Origin: Frankia casuarinae
GTDB lineage: Bacteria; Actinomycetota; Actinomycetes; Frankiales; Frankiaceae
DNA length: 64,000 nt
Direction: 5' to 3'
Assembly: GCF_000013345.1 (NCBI RefSeq)
Contig: NC_007777.1
Coordinates: 4,712,001 to 4,776,000 of the forward strand
The notes beneath the pieces are model-generated. The model had not been told where the DNA came from. It did no database searches and was given only the letters and a program-made list of their open reading frames with translations. A program made the translations under genes and the position numbers. Shown piece after piece: positions 1 through 8,256 of this stretch; the stretch's first letter is position 1, and every line of letters begins with the position of its first letter.

Positions 1-626
1 GAGGCGGTACGGGCGGTGGCGATCTGCGTGTTGAGGTTCGCGATCTGCGTGTTGCGGACGGTGTTGTCGACGCTCCCGGCAATACCGGCTCCCTGGCCCG
101 CAGCGGCCTGCTCCGCCACCAGCCCGTCACGAAGTTTGATCATGGCGCTGATATTCGCCTGGCTGTTGGGGCCATAGGTCGTCAAAAGCTTGCTGTAGGC
201 ATCCTCGGCCGACTTGACCAGCGCGTCCGCCGCCTGCTGGCTCGGGCCCGTCCCCTTGATGACGAAGAAGTAGCCCTCGTCGGACGGCGAGGTACTGAGC
301 CGGGCGGCGACGTCCAGCTCGGGCAGCTTGAGTTCCTTCGCGATCTCCGCGACGGCCGCCGAGGACTGGGCGAACTGCGCCTGGGTCTGCACGAAGCGGG
401 TCGCGTCGACCGAGTTGGCGCCGAGCGTACCCGAGTCCGTCGAGAGGAAGACCCGGGCACTCGACCGATAGGTCGCCGTCTGCGTCTTGGAGTAGGCGGC
501 CGCCAGAGCCGCGAAGACGACCACGACGATGGCGACAACCAGCAGCCGTGGCTGGAGGATACGAAGCAGGGACGGGGCGGAGGGAGCCCGGCTGGTCTCG
601 TTGCCCGCCTGCACGTTGCGACTCAT
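1..626 (-). CDS. Wzz/YveK-like polysaccharide chain-length protein (3' end cut by window)
   Basis: The visible 208 residues start at an ATG at 626 and remain open to base 1, so the C-terminus is missing. After about 27 polar residues there is one membrane helix (residues 28-45, LLVVAIVVVVFAALAAAY), followed by an extracytoplasmic region with YRSSARVFLST, which resembles the N-terminal Wzz domain of chain-length determinants and actinobacterial polysaccharide co-polymerases. Such proteins set polymer length in Wzx/Wzy export systems. The visible end is rich in Gln, Asn and Ala with a heptad look (NTQIANLNTQIATA), suggesting the usual periplasmic coiled coil. It lies downstream of a flippase on the same strand, which fits an export role. 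No strong ribosome site is seen. A small upstream frame ends in an ATGA overlap with this start. Family assignment is inference from layout and motif character. Confidence 0.7.
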   Translation of the reverse strand, partial: MSRNVQAGNETSRAPSAPSLLRILQPRLLVVAIVVVVFAALAAAYSKTQTATYRSSARVFLSTDSGTLGANSVDATRFVQTQAQFAQSSAAVAEIAKELKLPELDVAARLSTSPSDEGYFFVIKGTGPSQQAADALVKSAEDAYSKLLTTYGPNSQANISAMIKLRDGLVAEQAAAGQGAGIAGSVDNTVRNTQIANLNTQIATARTA

Positions 627-754
627 GACGCACCCGCCACGGACTCGGAACGAGCGGACCGGGCCCGTACCCGGATCGGAGTGCCGGTGAGACGACGCAA
701 CGACTCCTCCAGCGGGACATGAAGCGAACTCAATGTGGCCCCCCACAGGAGCAT
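623..754 (-). other. Possible 43-residue leader ORF overlapping the Wzz start (ATGA)
   Basis: An ATG at 754 opens a 43-codon frame beginning MLLWGATLSSLHVPLEES and ending in a TGA that shares bases with the ATG of the chain-length gene. An in-frame TAG lies shortly upstream. It could be a translationally coupled leader peptide or chance. There is no recognisable domain and no clear ribosome site. The DNA just upstream (781-840) is AT-richer than its surroundings and is the likely promoter area for this transcript. Confidence 0.2.
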
Positions 755-862
755 CCGGCCCGTTTGCCGGACCACGGTCTAGATCTGACGGAACCGATTT
801 GTGAGCATAGCCGATAGCGGATAGTAAACGGTCTATAGCTATGACTGACGCCGCGCGGATGC

Positions 863-3289
863 TCAGGTGCCCCGCCCACCACGCCGCGATCCGGTTCCGC
901 GACCAGGCCGGCGAGGGCCGTGCTCCGGAGCGACATCCATACCCTCGACATCATCCACGGGATCCATTCGATGGTCAGATTCGCCAGCGTTCGACCGTCT
1001 CGACCGACGTGCGTCGCTCATCCCGGCCCGGCGCGGGCGCGGCAGCTCTCGTCCTCCCGGCCCCGCCGGGGCGGGGTCAGGCCCGGAGCCGCCCCGCGCC
1101 GCCCGCAGCGCGGCCTGCTCCGCGTCGTGCTCCCGAGCGAGTCGACGGAGCAGCACAAACCACACCGGCGCAATGGACCAGAAAGCAATGTTATAGCCGA
1201 CGACCGCACCCCGCGCCTCCCCGACAAGCAACCCAATGATAGGAAAACCAAACAACATCGGCGCAAAGACCGCATTGACCCGAAATGTGATCTTGGCTTT
1301 TCCGAGTGCGTAGACCATGCAGGCCGGTCCGACCGGGACCGACGCGGCCAGATAGTGCAGAATCGACAGCCCCAGGATGTTCCTGACGCCGTCCCACGAG
1401 TCGCCCAACAACGCCTGGCCGTAACGTTCCGGAAGGAGGTAGAAGATCAGGCTCCACGCCGTGCCGATGGCGAGGACGAGGGCCGAGAGAGCGTAGGCGG
1501 CGCGCTCCCGGGCGTGGCGGGTCATGGAGGTCCGCTTGGAGAACTCCGGCAACGCGAAGCTCACGACCCCCACCCCGACCACCGTGGTCGGGCCGAGCAG
1601 CGTGCGCGCACCTTGCAGGGCGCCCACCGTCGCCAGCGAACCCACCGCTCCGATCACCAGCAGCGAGGTCTGCATCGCGCCCTGGACGGTGATGAACTCC
1701 GCCGCCAGATAGGCGGAGTTCGACTTGTTCCTGCGGAGCCATCGAAGGGTCTCGCCGGGCGACGGCCAGAAGCCGGCCTGGGCTATCCCCAGCAGGGCCG
1801 CGACGAGAGCCGAGGCCCCCCAGGCGAGCAGCAGCGGCGGGGATGCGGTCACACCGCGGTGGATGAGCAGGAAGATCCCGAAAATCTGGACGACCGCCCA
1901 GACGGTGTCGTTGACGAAGGCGCCGAAGGGCTTCCCCATCGCGAAGAAGACATAGCGCCACGCATCCTGCAGCAGCAGGCCGGGCAGCACGAGGCCCATC
2001 GCCGACAACGACGACCCGACCGGGCCGCCGAGGAGCAGACCCGGACCGACGAACGCGATTCCCACGGCCACACCGAAGACGAACGACGAGCCGGTGGTGG
2101 CGGTGGCCGCCGCCCGGAAGTCGCTCCGAGTGGCACCCGAGTAGAACATGCTCAGCGGCATGCAGCTTCCGGCGCGGACCAGGCCGATGACGATGGAGAA
2201 CAACGTGTACGCAATACCGAACGCGCCGTACTCGACGTCGCTGACCTGATGGGCGATCAGGAACGAGACCGCGGCGTTCGTCGCACTGGAGACGGCCTGG
2301 TCCGCCAGCGTCCAGATCGCCTTCGACCTGGCTCCGCCACGGCCGCCGGAACCCTCGCGGCCCGGACCCTCGCGGCCCGGACCCTCGCGGCCCGGACCCT
2401 CGTCGCCGGTCAGATCGTCCACCAGGCCGTCGGCCCCGTTACCGGGCCCCGGCCCGAAGGACGCGGCCGCGGCGGCCCGCTCGCCGCCGCCCGTCGCGGC
2501 GGGCCCTCGTCGACCGCGGGACCGCGCGGTGCCCGCCCCGGGAAATCGGCCGCCACGCCCGGCGGGGGGCGGCCGCGGAAAGATCTGTGTGCTCTCCGGA
2601 TCGGTCTCGTCGGTTCGACGCGCCCGCCGGTCCGAGCGGCGATGCCGGGGAGTCTGCCCCTCGACCCGCCGGAGGAGCTCGGTCTTCTCCGCCCGCAGCC
2701 GGCGTTGCAGCGCGCTCAGGTCCATCGTGGCGGTGACGACGTCGGGCGGCTGGATCGCGGGCCCGGACCGCCCGGACACCGGCCCCGCGGGGCGGACCGG
2801 GTCGACTGGCGGTCTTCCCCCGGCCTCGCCCGACGGTTCTCCCGCCTTCCCGTCTCCCGCCTTCCCGGCCGTTGGCACCCGGCTCACGGAGATCTCGCCC
2901 GGGGAAGCGGTGGGCCGTTGCTCCGACGGATCGCCGTGGGGCCGCACCGGGCCGGTCCGCACGGTACCCGGGGGCGGGCGGCGGATCAACGGCAGTCCAG
3001 AGACCTTGATGGTCTGCTCGCCCGCCCCGGATTCCGGCCGCGGCGCCGGCGCCGGAGCGGGCTGCGGGCGGATCGGCCCCGTGGACACCTCGAAAACCTC
3101 GCCGGGTCGGCGGCCGCCACGGCGTTCGAACCCTTCGCCGAGACGTTCGGTCCGCTCTCCGGGACGCTGCCCGGTCGCCCGCGCGGGACGCTGGGATCGT
3201 GGCACGTACCGGGTCTCGTCAGGGGAACCCTCGGGTGGGGAGTCGTCCTCCCCACCCGTGGCTCTCAGGTCCACGTCGATGTCCGTCAT
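863..3289 (-). CDS. Polysaccharide flippase (Wzx/MOP superfamily) with long disordered N-terminus
   Basis: The 808-residue protein has two parts. About 310 N-terminal residues are low-complexity, rich in Pro, Arg, Gly and Asp, and include a GREGP tandem repeat. The rest is a polytopic membrane domain of about 12-14 helices beginning near KAIWTLADQAVSSATNAAV, typical of MOP-family lipid-linked oligosaccharide flippases. The ATG at 3289 is chosen because MTDIDVDL begins there; a start at 3346 would add 19 residues. About 60 basic residues form a C-terminal tail. It probably moves lipid-linked repeat units across the membrane in concert with the Wzz-like protein downstream and the sugar-modifying enzymes upstream. 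Membrane topology and family are clear, the substrate is not, and the long head is unusual. Confidence 0.8.
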   Translation of the reverse strand: MTDIDVDLRATGGEDDSPPEGSPDETRYVPRSQRPARATGQRPGERTERLGEGFERRGGRRPGEVFEVSTGPIRPQPAPAPAPRPESGAGEQTIKVSGLPLIRRPPPGTVRTGPVRPHGDPSEQRPTASPGEISVSRVPTAGKAGDGKAGEPSGEAGGRPPVDPVRPAGPVSGRSGPAIQPPDVVTATMDLSALQRRLRAEKTELLRRVEGQTPRHRRSDRRARRTDETDPESTQIFPRPPPAGRGGRFPGAGTARSRGRRGPAATGGGERAAAAASFGPGPGNGADGLVDDLTGDEGPGREGPGREGPGREGSGGRGGARSKAIWTLADQAVSSATNAAVSFLIAHQVSDVEYGAFGIAYTLFSIVIGLVRAGSCMPLSMFYSGATRSDFRAAATATTGSSFVFGVAVGIAFVGPGLLLGGPVGSSLSAMGLVLPGLLLQDAWRYVFFAMGKPFGAFVNDTVWAVVQIFGIFLLIHRGVTASPPLLLAWGASALVAALLGIAQAGFWPSPGETLRWLRRNKSNSAYLAAEFITVQGAMQTSLLVIGAVGSLATVGALQGARTLLGPTTVVGVGVVSFALPEFSKRTSMTRHARERAAYALSALVLAIGTAWSLIFYLLPERYGQALLGDSWDGVRNILGLSILHYLAASVPVGPACMVYALGKAKITFRVNAVFAPMLFGFPIIGLLVGEARGAVVGYNIAFWSIAPVWFVLLRRLAREHDAEQAALRAARGGSGPDPAPAGPGGRELPRPRRAGMSDARRSRRSNAGESDHRMDPVDDVEGMDVAPEHGPRRPGRGTGSRRGGRGT
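2351..2395. repeat. 15-bp tandem repeat, 3 copies, inside flippase gene
   Basis: The unit ACCCTCGCGGCCCGG occurs three times head to tail and a fourth copy is degenerate. On the coding strand it gives repeated Gly-Arg-Glu-Gly-Pro. It lies at the junction between the disordered head and the membrane domain of the flippase, where copy-number change would stay in frame. Confidence 0.9.
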
Positions 3290-3391
3290 ACCCGCTCTCT
3301 CGACCGGCCCGACCGGCTCAGCCGGCCCAGCGAGCAGGGTCCGCACAACCGCGGACGGAAATAACGACGGCCTGAGACCACGATGGGTTGC

Positions 3392-4726
3392 CTACAGCAC
3401 TACGGGCCGGGGAACCGGCACGATGAAGGAGCCACCGCGCGCGGCGTACTCGGCCTGCTGGGCGATGATCTCCTTCTTCACGTTCCACGCCAGCAGCAGC
3501 AGGTAGTCGGGCTGCCGCTCCAGCAGGACGGCAGGATCGAGGATCGGCAACCGGGCGCCGGGCAGGTACCGGCCCTGCTTGTGGATGTTGCGGTCGACGA
3601 CGAAATCGAGCAGGTCGGTACCGATGCCGCTGGAGTTCAGCAGGGTCGCTCCCTTGGCCGCCGCGCCGTAGGCGGCGATGGTCCTACCGTCGGCGCGCAG
3701 CGAGCGCAGCAACGCCACCAGCTCGTCCTGCACGGCGCGGACGTCGTCGCCGAAGCTGGCGTACCGGTCGAACGTGTCGAGCCCGGCGGCCCGCTCGGCG
3801 TCGAGCACCGCCGCCACCGACTCGGCCGGGTCCGCGGTGGCGGTGTGCTGCATGCTCCACCGCAGGGTGCCGCCGTGCAGCTCGGGGAACTCCTGGACGC
3901 CGACGAGCGCGAGGCCGTGCCGGCGCATCAGGGCGTCGACCGCGATCGTGGAGAAGTAGCAGAAGTGCTCGTGGTAGACCGTGTCGAACTCGGTGTGGGC
4001 CAGCAACGCGCCGACCCCGGGGTTCTCGACGTCGACGAGGCCGCCGTCGGCGAGCAGGATCGAGAAGCCCTCGACGAAGCTGTTGAGGTCCGGGACGTGG
4101 GCCATCACGTTGTTCGCTATGATCACATCGGCCTTGCGACCCTCCGCGACGAGCTGACGGGCGAGCTCCGCGCCGAAGAACTCCTCGCGGGTCGGCACGC
4201 CCGCCTCCCGGGCGGCCGCGGCCGGGCCCGGGGTCGGCTCGATCCCGAGGACCGGGATGCCCCGCTCGACGAACGCCTTCAGCAGGTAGCCGTCGTTGCT
4301 GGCGACCTCGACCACCAGGCTGTCCGGCCCGAGGTTGCGGCTCGCGATCAGGTCGATCACGTGCTTCTCCGCGTGGCGGACGAGCATGTCGGAGAACGAG
4401 GAGAAGTAGGGATAGTCCTCGTCGAAGATCTCGGACGCCGGCAGCTCGTGGGTGAGCTGGACGAGTGCGCAGGCCTCGCAGAAGCCGACCTCAAGCGGGA
4501 ACGACGGATCGGTCGCGTCGAGGGCGTCGGCGCGCACCAGGCGGTTGGCGATGGGGGTGGACCCCAGGGAGAGGAACAGGCGCGGGGCCGGTCCGCCGCA
4601 GGACCGGCAGGCGATTACCGCCGTGGCGATGCCGCCGGGAGCATCCTGCTTCTGGGTCGCCTGCTTCTGGGTCGCGTCGGCCTCGGCGGTGCCACTACCG
4701 CGCTGGGCCGGGGTTGCGGATGACAT
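3392..4726 (-). CDS. Sugar C-methyltransferase, TylC3/NovU family
   Basis: The 444-residue protein has an N-terminal zinc-type module (CRSCGG at residues 40-45, then CEAC about 40 residues later), a SAM-binding Rossmann domain (VVEVASNDGYLL), the YHEHFCYFS segment that carries the catalytic histidines of TcaB9/TylC3 enzymes, and a C-terminal second Rossmann-like domain (YGAAAKGATLLN). The family C-methylates NDP-4-keto-deoxysugars, usually at C3. The ATG at 4726 is preferred to 4753 because AGGGGA sits six bases upstream. A short duplicated ATQKQ lies near the N-terminus, before the zinc module. Its RmlC-like and SDR neighbours fit the synthesis of a branched deoxysugar for the polymer exported by the flippase. 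Family is very likely; exact sugar unknown. Confidence 0.9.
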   Translation of the reverse strand: MSSATPAQRGSGTAEADATQKQATQKQDAPGGIATAVIACRSCGGPAPRLFLSLGSTPIANRLVRADALDATDPSFPLEVGFCEACALVQLTHELPASEIFDEDYPYFSSFSDMLVRHAEKHVIDLIASRNLGPDSLVVEVASNDGYLLKAFVERGIPVLGIEPTPGPAAAAREAGVPTREEFFGAELARQLVAEGRKADVIIANNVMAHVPDLNSFVEGFSILLADGGLVDVENPGVGALLAHTEFDTVYHEHFCYFSTIAVDALMRRHGLALVGVQEFPELHGGTLRWSMQHTATADPAESVAAVLDAERAAGLDTFDRYASFGDDVRAVQDELVALLRSLRADGRTIAAYGAAAKGATLLNSSGIGTDLLDFVVDRNIHKQGRYLPGARLPILDPAVLLERQPDYLLLLAWNVKKEIIAQQAEYAARGGSFIVPVPRPVVL

Positions 4727-5497
4727 GCGTTCCCCTAGGTGAGGTGTCGACATCGATCTTCACGATCTGGTGGACGGGAATGGCTGTGCCAGTCGGCCGC
4801 GAGGCCGAACGAGAGGCCGAACGACATGATGACCGCACATCCGACCAGAAGGATGTGACGGTCCCGCGAACGACATGATCTTCGTGAAGCCGGGACGGGC
4901 CCGCCACGCCGCCGGGCGATCGCCGGCGAAGGCAGGAAGGAGAGCGCGGGCACCGGGCATGCGGGCACCGGTCATCGGCCGGACACCCGCCACCCACCGC
5001 CGCAGCGGCGACCGCCGGACGAGCGCTCGTTTCCGTCGGCGAGATGCCACCGCCGGCACCGCTGACGGCAGCCCGATGATTTTCCGGCGAAGATCGGCGG
5101 TCATGGGTTCTGCGCACGCCGGGTCATGCTAGCCGGTGGGCACCACCCCCCACGTGACCCACAGTCGCCGAGAGGAAGCCGTGGCACCACCCCCCGACGC
5201 CGCCGAGCCGGCCCCGCCAGCCGTCCCGCCCGGCGGGTATCCGCGGCGTTGCAGGCATTGTCGGCCGTCGGTCGACCGACTGTCGACCGACGGCCTCGTT
5301 CAGCCGGTCGGGGGAAACCCCGGTAATCCAACCCTCACGTCCGCGCCTGGTTGTCCAGCTGGCAAGACGTGGGATGCCCTCCAGCACCCGCCCCCGTTCG
5401 TGGGCAACACCCCACACCCGCCCACTTTTCCCTGCCAGCATTGATTTTCACTGGTGGAGCGGAGGCCCGGCGGTCGACCGAACCGGGGACGACGGAT
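4727..5497. other. 771-bp intergenic stretch
   Basis: No convincing gene is seen. The open frames here lack codon bias, ribosome sites and recognisable domains. It holds a perfect 14-bp inverted repeat at 5263-5295 and presumably the promoter of the downstream methyltransferase. The rest is GC-rich with no other structure that I can support. Confidence 0.6.
5263..5295. repeat. Perfect 14-bp inverted repeat with 5-base loop
   Basis: GGCCGTCGGTCGAC, then CGACT, then its exact reverse complement. It lies about 200 bases past the stop of the RmlC-like gene and 540 before the methyltransferase start. It would form a strong RNA hairpin, but no T-run follows on either strand, so it could be a U-less terminator, a processing or attenuation site, or a protein operator. 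Confidence 0.75.
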
Positions 5498-6127
5498 TCA
5501 GGCCGTCGCGCCGACCCCGCCGGATGCGTGAGCTACATCACGTTGGATGCCGGGAGGGCCGGGTGGCGCGGCGTCGCCGGATGGTCCGGCCGGGCCATCG
5601 CCGGCCAGCAGCGGCCACGCACGGTCCTTGTCGGAGATCACCGAGACGGGCAGCGGCCAGACGATGCCCAGTCGCGGGTCGTCGAAGCGCAGCCCACGGT
5701 CGTGTCCCGGCGTGAACGGGACGTTCATCTGATAGGTCGCCTCGGTGGAGTCGACGAGCGTCTGGTACCCGTGCGCCAGGCCCGCGTCGATGAACAGCGC
5801 CCGATGGTTGTCGGCCGAGAGCTCCACCGCCACGTGCCGCAGATAGGTCGGCGAGTCCGGGCGGGGATCGACGACGACGTCGAGCAGGGCGCCGCGGGTG
5901 CAGCGCACCAGCTTGGTCTCCCGCACCGGCTCCCCCGCCCAGTGCATCCCGCGGACGGTGCCCGCGGAGGCGTTGTAGGCCACGCTGCACTGGGCGACGT
6001 CGACCGTGAGCCCCGCGGCGGCGAACTCGTCGGCACAGAACGTGCGCGCGAACATGCCGCGGGCATCGGGGAACGGCTCGACATCGACGATCATCACCCC
6101 GGCGATCGGCGTCGGCGTAATGATCAC
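5498..6127 (-). CDS. RmlC-like dTDP-4-dehydro-sugar epimerase
   Basis: At 209 residues this is a cupin of the RmlC family. The catalytic histidine is in RGMHW (His62), and GLRFDDPRLGIVWPL matches the family's C-terminal RWDDPxLGI signature. RmlC enzymes epimerise C3 and/or C5 of dTDP-4-keto-6-deoxysugars. The segment where bifunctional enzymes carry the proton-donating Tyr reads NVPF here, so the reaction may be partial or altered; this is an alignment-by-eye inference. The start is GTG at 6127, overlapping the TGA of the upstream SDR gene (GTGA), so the two are translationally coupled. The C-terminal 35 residues are Gly/Pro/Ala-rich and look dispensable. Confidence 0.85.
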   Translation of the reverse strand: MIITPTPIAGVMIVDVEPFPDARGMFARTFCADEFAAAGLTVDVAQCSVAYNASAGTVRGMHWAGEPVRETKLVRCTRGALLDVVVDPRPDSPTYLRHVAVELSADNHRALFIDAGLAHGYQTLVDSTEATYQMNVPFTPGHDRGLRFDDPRLGIVWPLPVSVISDKDRAWPLLAGDGPAGPSGDAAPPGPPGIQRDVAHASGGVGATA

Positions 6128-7152
6128 GAGTGGGCCCAGAACAGGTCGGCGTCGAGCTGGCCGGTGCGGATCAGGTACTGAAGCTGCTTGAGCCGGGTGT
6201 GCCCGCGGCCGGTGAACGTCTCGTTGTCGAGCTGGATACGGGTGAAGACGTCGTGCAGCTGCTGGGCGCCCCTGAGCGCGTTCCAGTCACAGGAGAAGCC
6301 GGGCAGGGTGGAGGCGATCTTGTCGAACGACACCCGGTAGCTGCGATTGTCACCGCCGTTGTCACCGAAGCTCAGCGTGCAGCCGGTGAACACCGTGGCG
6401 ACCGCGTCCGCGATCTCCTTCACCTGGTAATTCTGCTCGCTGTCGCCGACGTTGAAGATCTGGTTGTGCACGATGTCGCGCGGTGCGGTCAGCACCAGGC
6501 GGATCGCCTTCGCGATATCGAGCCCGTGGACCAGCGGGCGCCACGGGGTGCCATCCGAGGTCATCGCGATCTCGCCGGTAGTCCAGGCCACCCCGGCCAG
6601 GTTGTTGAGCACGATGTCGAAACGCTGCCGCGGGGAGGCACCGTAGGCGGTGGCGTTGCGCAGGAAGGTCGGCGAGAAGGTGTCGTCCGCCAGCGGGGCG
6701 ACGTCACGCTCCACGTAGACCTTGCACTCGGCGTAGGGGGTCTGCGGGTTCACCGGCGAGGCCTCGGTGACGTCCACACCGGTCGCGACGCCGTAGACGC
6801 TGCAGGAGGACATGTAGACGAACCGTTCGACGCCGGCCTGCTTGGCCAGCTTCGCCAGCCGGACCGAGCCGACGTGGTTCACCTTGTACGTCACGTCCGG
6901 GGCGAGCGCGCCGAGCGGGTCGTTGGACAGCTCCGCCATGTGCACGACGGCGTCGACCCCCGCGAAGTCCTCGACCGTGAGATGGCGAAGGTCCTTGTCA
7001 AGGGTCAACGGGGTCCGGTCGACGCCGCGGTACAGCCAGCCGTACTTGTAGTAGCCGGTGTCCACGCCGATGACCTCATGGCCATCACGCAGCAGCTCGG
7101 GCGCGAGCAGGCACCCCAGATACCCCTCCGTGCCCGTCACGAGCACCTTCAT
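6124..7152 (-). CDS. NAD(P)-dependent nucleotide-sugar epimerase/dehydratase (extended SDR)
   Basis: The 342-residue protein begins MKVLVTGTEGYLG, the GxxGxxG nucleotide-binding loop of extended SDRs, with the usual YxxxK pair in TPYAECK and a serine-rich SSCSVYG strand before it. The family covers NDP-sugar 4-epimerases, 4,6-dehydratases and 4-ketoreductases; substrate cannot be told from sequence. The ATG at 7152 is chosen because GGGGAGGA sits eight bases upstream and the glycine loop must be at the N-terminus; the frame is open 30 codons further. It is coupled to the RmlC-like gene by a 4-base overlap and is probably part of one minus-strand transcript for deoxysugar assembly. Confidence 0.88.
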   Translation of the reverse strand: MKVLVTGTEGYLGCLLAPELLRDGHEVIGVDTGYYKYGWLYRGVDRTPLTLDKDLRHLTVEDFAGVDAVVHMAELSNDPLGALAPDVTYKVNHVGSVRLAKLAKQAGVERFVYMSSCSVYGVATGVDVTEASPVNPQTPYAECKVYVERDVAPLADDTFSPTFLRNATAYGASPRQRFDIVLNNLAGVAWTTGEIAMTSDGTPWRPLVHGLDIAKAIRLVLTAPRDIVHNQIFNVGDSEQNYQVKEIADAVATVFTGCTLSFGDNGGDNRSYRVSFDKIASTLPGFSCDWNALRGAQQLHDVFTRIQLDNETFTGRGHTRLKQLQYLIRTGQLDADLFWAHS

Positions 7153-7316
7153 CCGCGAGTCCTCCCCATCTCGGCAACGGCACAGGTCGGGTCCAATCGG
7201 ACACCAGTGTTCCGGCCTCAAACCGTACCGAGTCGATCCCACGAGCCGGTCGCCGACATCCCGCAGTGGCGCGTCGGCAGTCTCAGCGCGCCGGCGGGCG
7301 CGTCACCCGGACGGTC

Positions 7317-8033
7317 TCAACGCCCCGGTGGGCGCATCACCCGCGCGGGAGCGGCGAAGACGGTCGAGCCCGCCGGCACGTCCGTCATCACGATCGAGCC
7401 CGGACCGATCCTGGCGTCGTCGCCGATGCTGATCGCCCCGATGAGGTGGACCCCGGGGGCGAGCTCGACCCGCTTGCCGACCTTCGGCACGTCCCGCGGG
7501 CCCGCCGTACCGCTCGCGTAGCCGATGGTCAAGTTGTGCCGCAGGGTGCAGTCGTCCCCGATCACGCAGTGCGGCGGGATGAGGATCGTCTGGTGATGGC
7601 CGATGTGGACCCGGCGGCCGATCCGCGCCTGCTCGTCGAGCTCGGCCCCGTACAGGTTACGGATGACCAATTTGTTGACCACCTTGTAGAAGACGGTCAC
7701 GATCCCGCGGACGGGCTGGCTGCGGGTGCGCCGCCACTGCCCGATGCGATAGACGGCGAGCACGTGCAGCCCCGGGTGGGCGAACGATTTGTAGTGCCGG
7801 CGCCAGTCCTCCCGCAGGATCTCCCACAGCCCGAGGTCGGAGGCATCCCGGGTGTCCTGGTCGCCGTCCGTCTCGGCTACCCGGGGGGACGGGGCGGCTG
7901 CGGGCTGATCGGCTCGGACGGCGCCGCTCCCTGCGGAGTCGCTCCCTGCGGAGTCGGGTCCGGCGGACCCGCCGGACCCGAGAGGGGCACCGGGGCCGGG
8001 GCCGTTGACACGCTCGATCTCAGTGGACACCAC
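7317..8033 (-). CDS. Hexapeptide acyltransferase (serine O-acetyltransferase-like)
   Basis: The 238-residue protein has about 65 low-complexity N-terminal residues followed by a left-handed beta-helix domain related to CysE (RIGRRVHIGHHQTILIPP, then HNLTIGYASGTAGP, then IGDDARIGPGSIVMTDVP). This family transfers acyl groups to hydroxyls or amines. The GTG at 8033 overlaps the last 14 bases of the acyl carrier protein gene, so the two are translationally coupled. That arrangement suggests it takes its acyl group from the carrier protein next door rather than serving cysteine synthesis; this is inference. The N-terminus has tandem Gly-Ser-Ala segments, so its own start could lie further in. Confidence 0.85.
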   Translation of the reverse strand: MVSTEIERVNGPGPGAPLGSGGSAGPDSAGSDSAGSGAVRADQPAAAPSPRVAETDGDQDTRDASDLGLWEILREDWRRHYKSFAHPGLHVLAVYRIGQWRRTRSQPVRGIVTVFYKVVNKLVIRNLYGAELDEQARIGRRVHIGHHQTILIPPHCVIGDDCTLRHNLTIGYASGTAGPRDVPKVGKRVELAPGVHLIGAISIGDDARIGPGSIVMTDVPAGSTVFAAPARVMRPPGR

Positions 8034-8256
8034 TCAGCTCCTCGATGTGCTCGCGCAGGTCACCGACGGTGGCGAAACTCGCGAGCCGTTCATCGGCGAT
8101 CTGGATCGAGAACTCGCGTTCGACCGCGTAGATGAGGTTGATATGCGCGAGCGAGTCCCACCCCGGTACATCGGCGGCGGTCATTCCGTCGCTGATGACG
8201 AGGTCGTCGTCACTGAAGATCTCCCGGAAGATCTGCTGTAGTCGCTCCTGCACCAT
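8020..8256 (-). CDS. Acyl carrier protein
   Basis: This 78-residue protein has the size and helical pattern of a stand-alone carrier. GWDSLAHINL contains the phosphopantetheine-accepting serine (Asp-Ser-Leu). It is not the fatty-acid AcpP type (no acidic DSLDTVEL helix) but resembles carriers paired with FkbH proteins. Its ATG shares one base with the FkbH stop (TGATG) and its end overlaps the acyltransferase start, so all three genes are coupled. The likely role is to hold a small acyl unit, perhaps glyceryl or a derivative, for transfer to a sugar. Confidence 0.92.
   Translation of the reverse strand: MVQERLQQIFREIFSDDDLVISDGMTAADVPGWDSLAHINLIYAVEREFSIQIADERLASFATVGDLREHIEELSGVH

Noticed and set aside
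920-3364. Long plus-strand open frame of 814 codons opposite the flippase
   Set aside because: Shadow frame in GC-rich DNA; residues are Arg/Pro/Gly-rich without domains, while the minus-strand frame has clear membrane helices.
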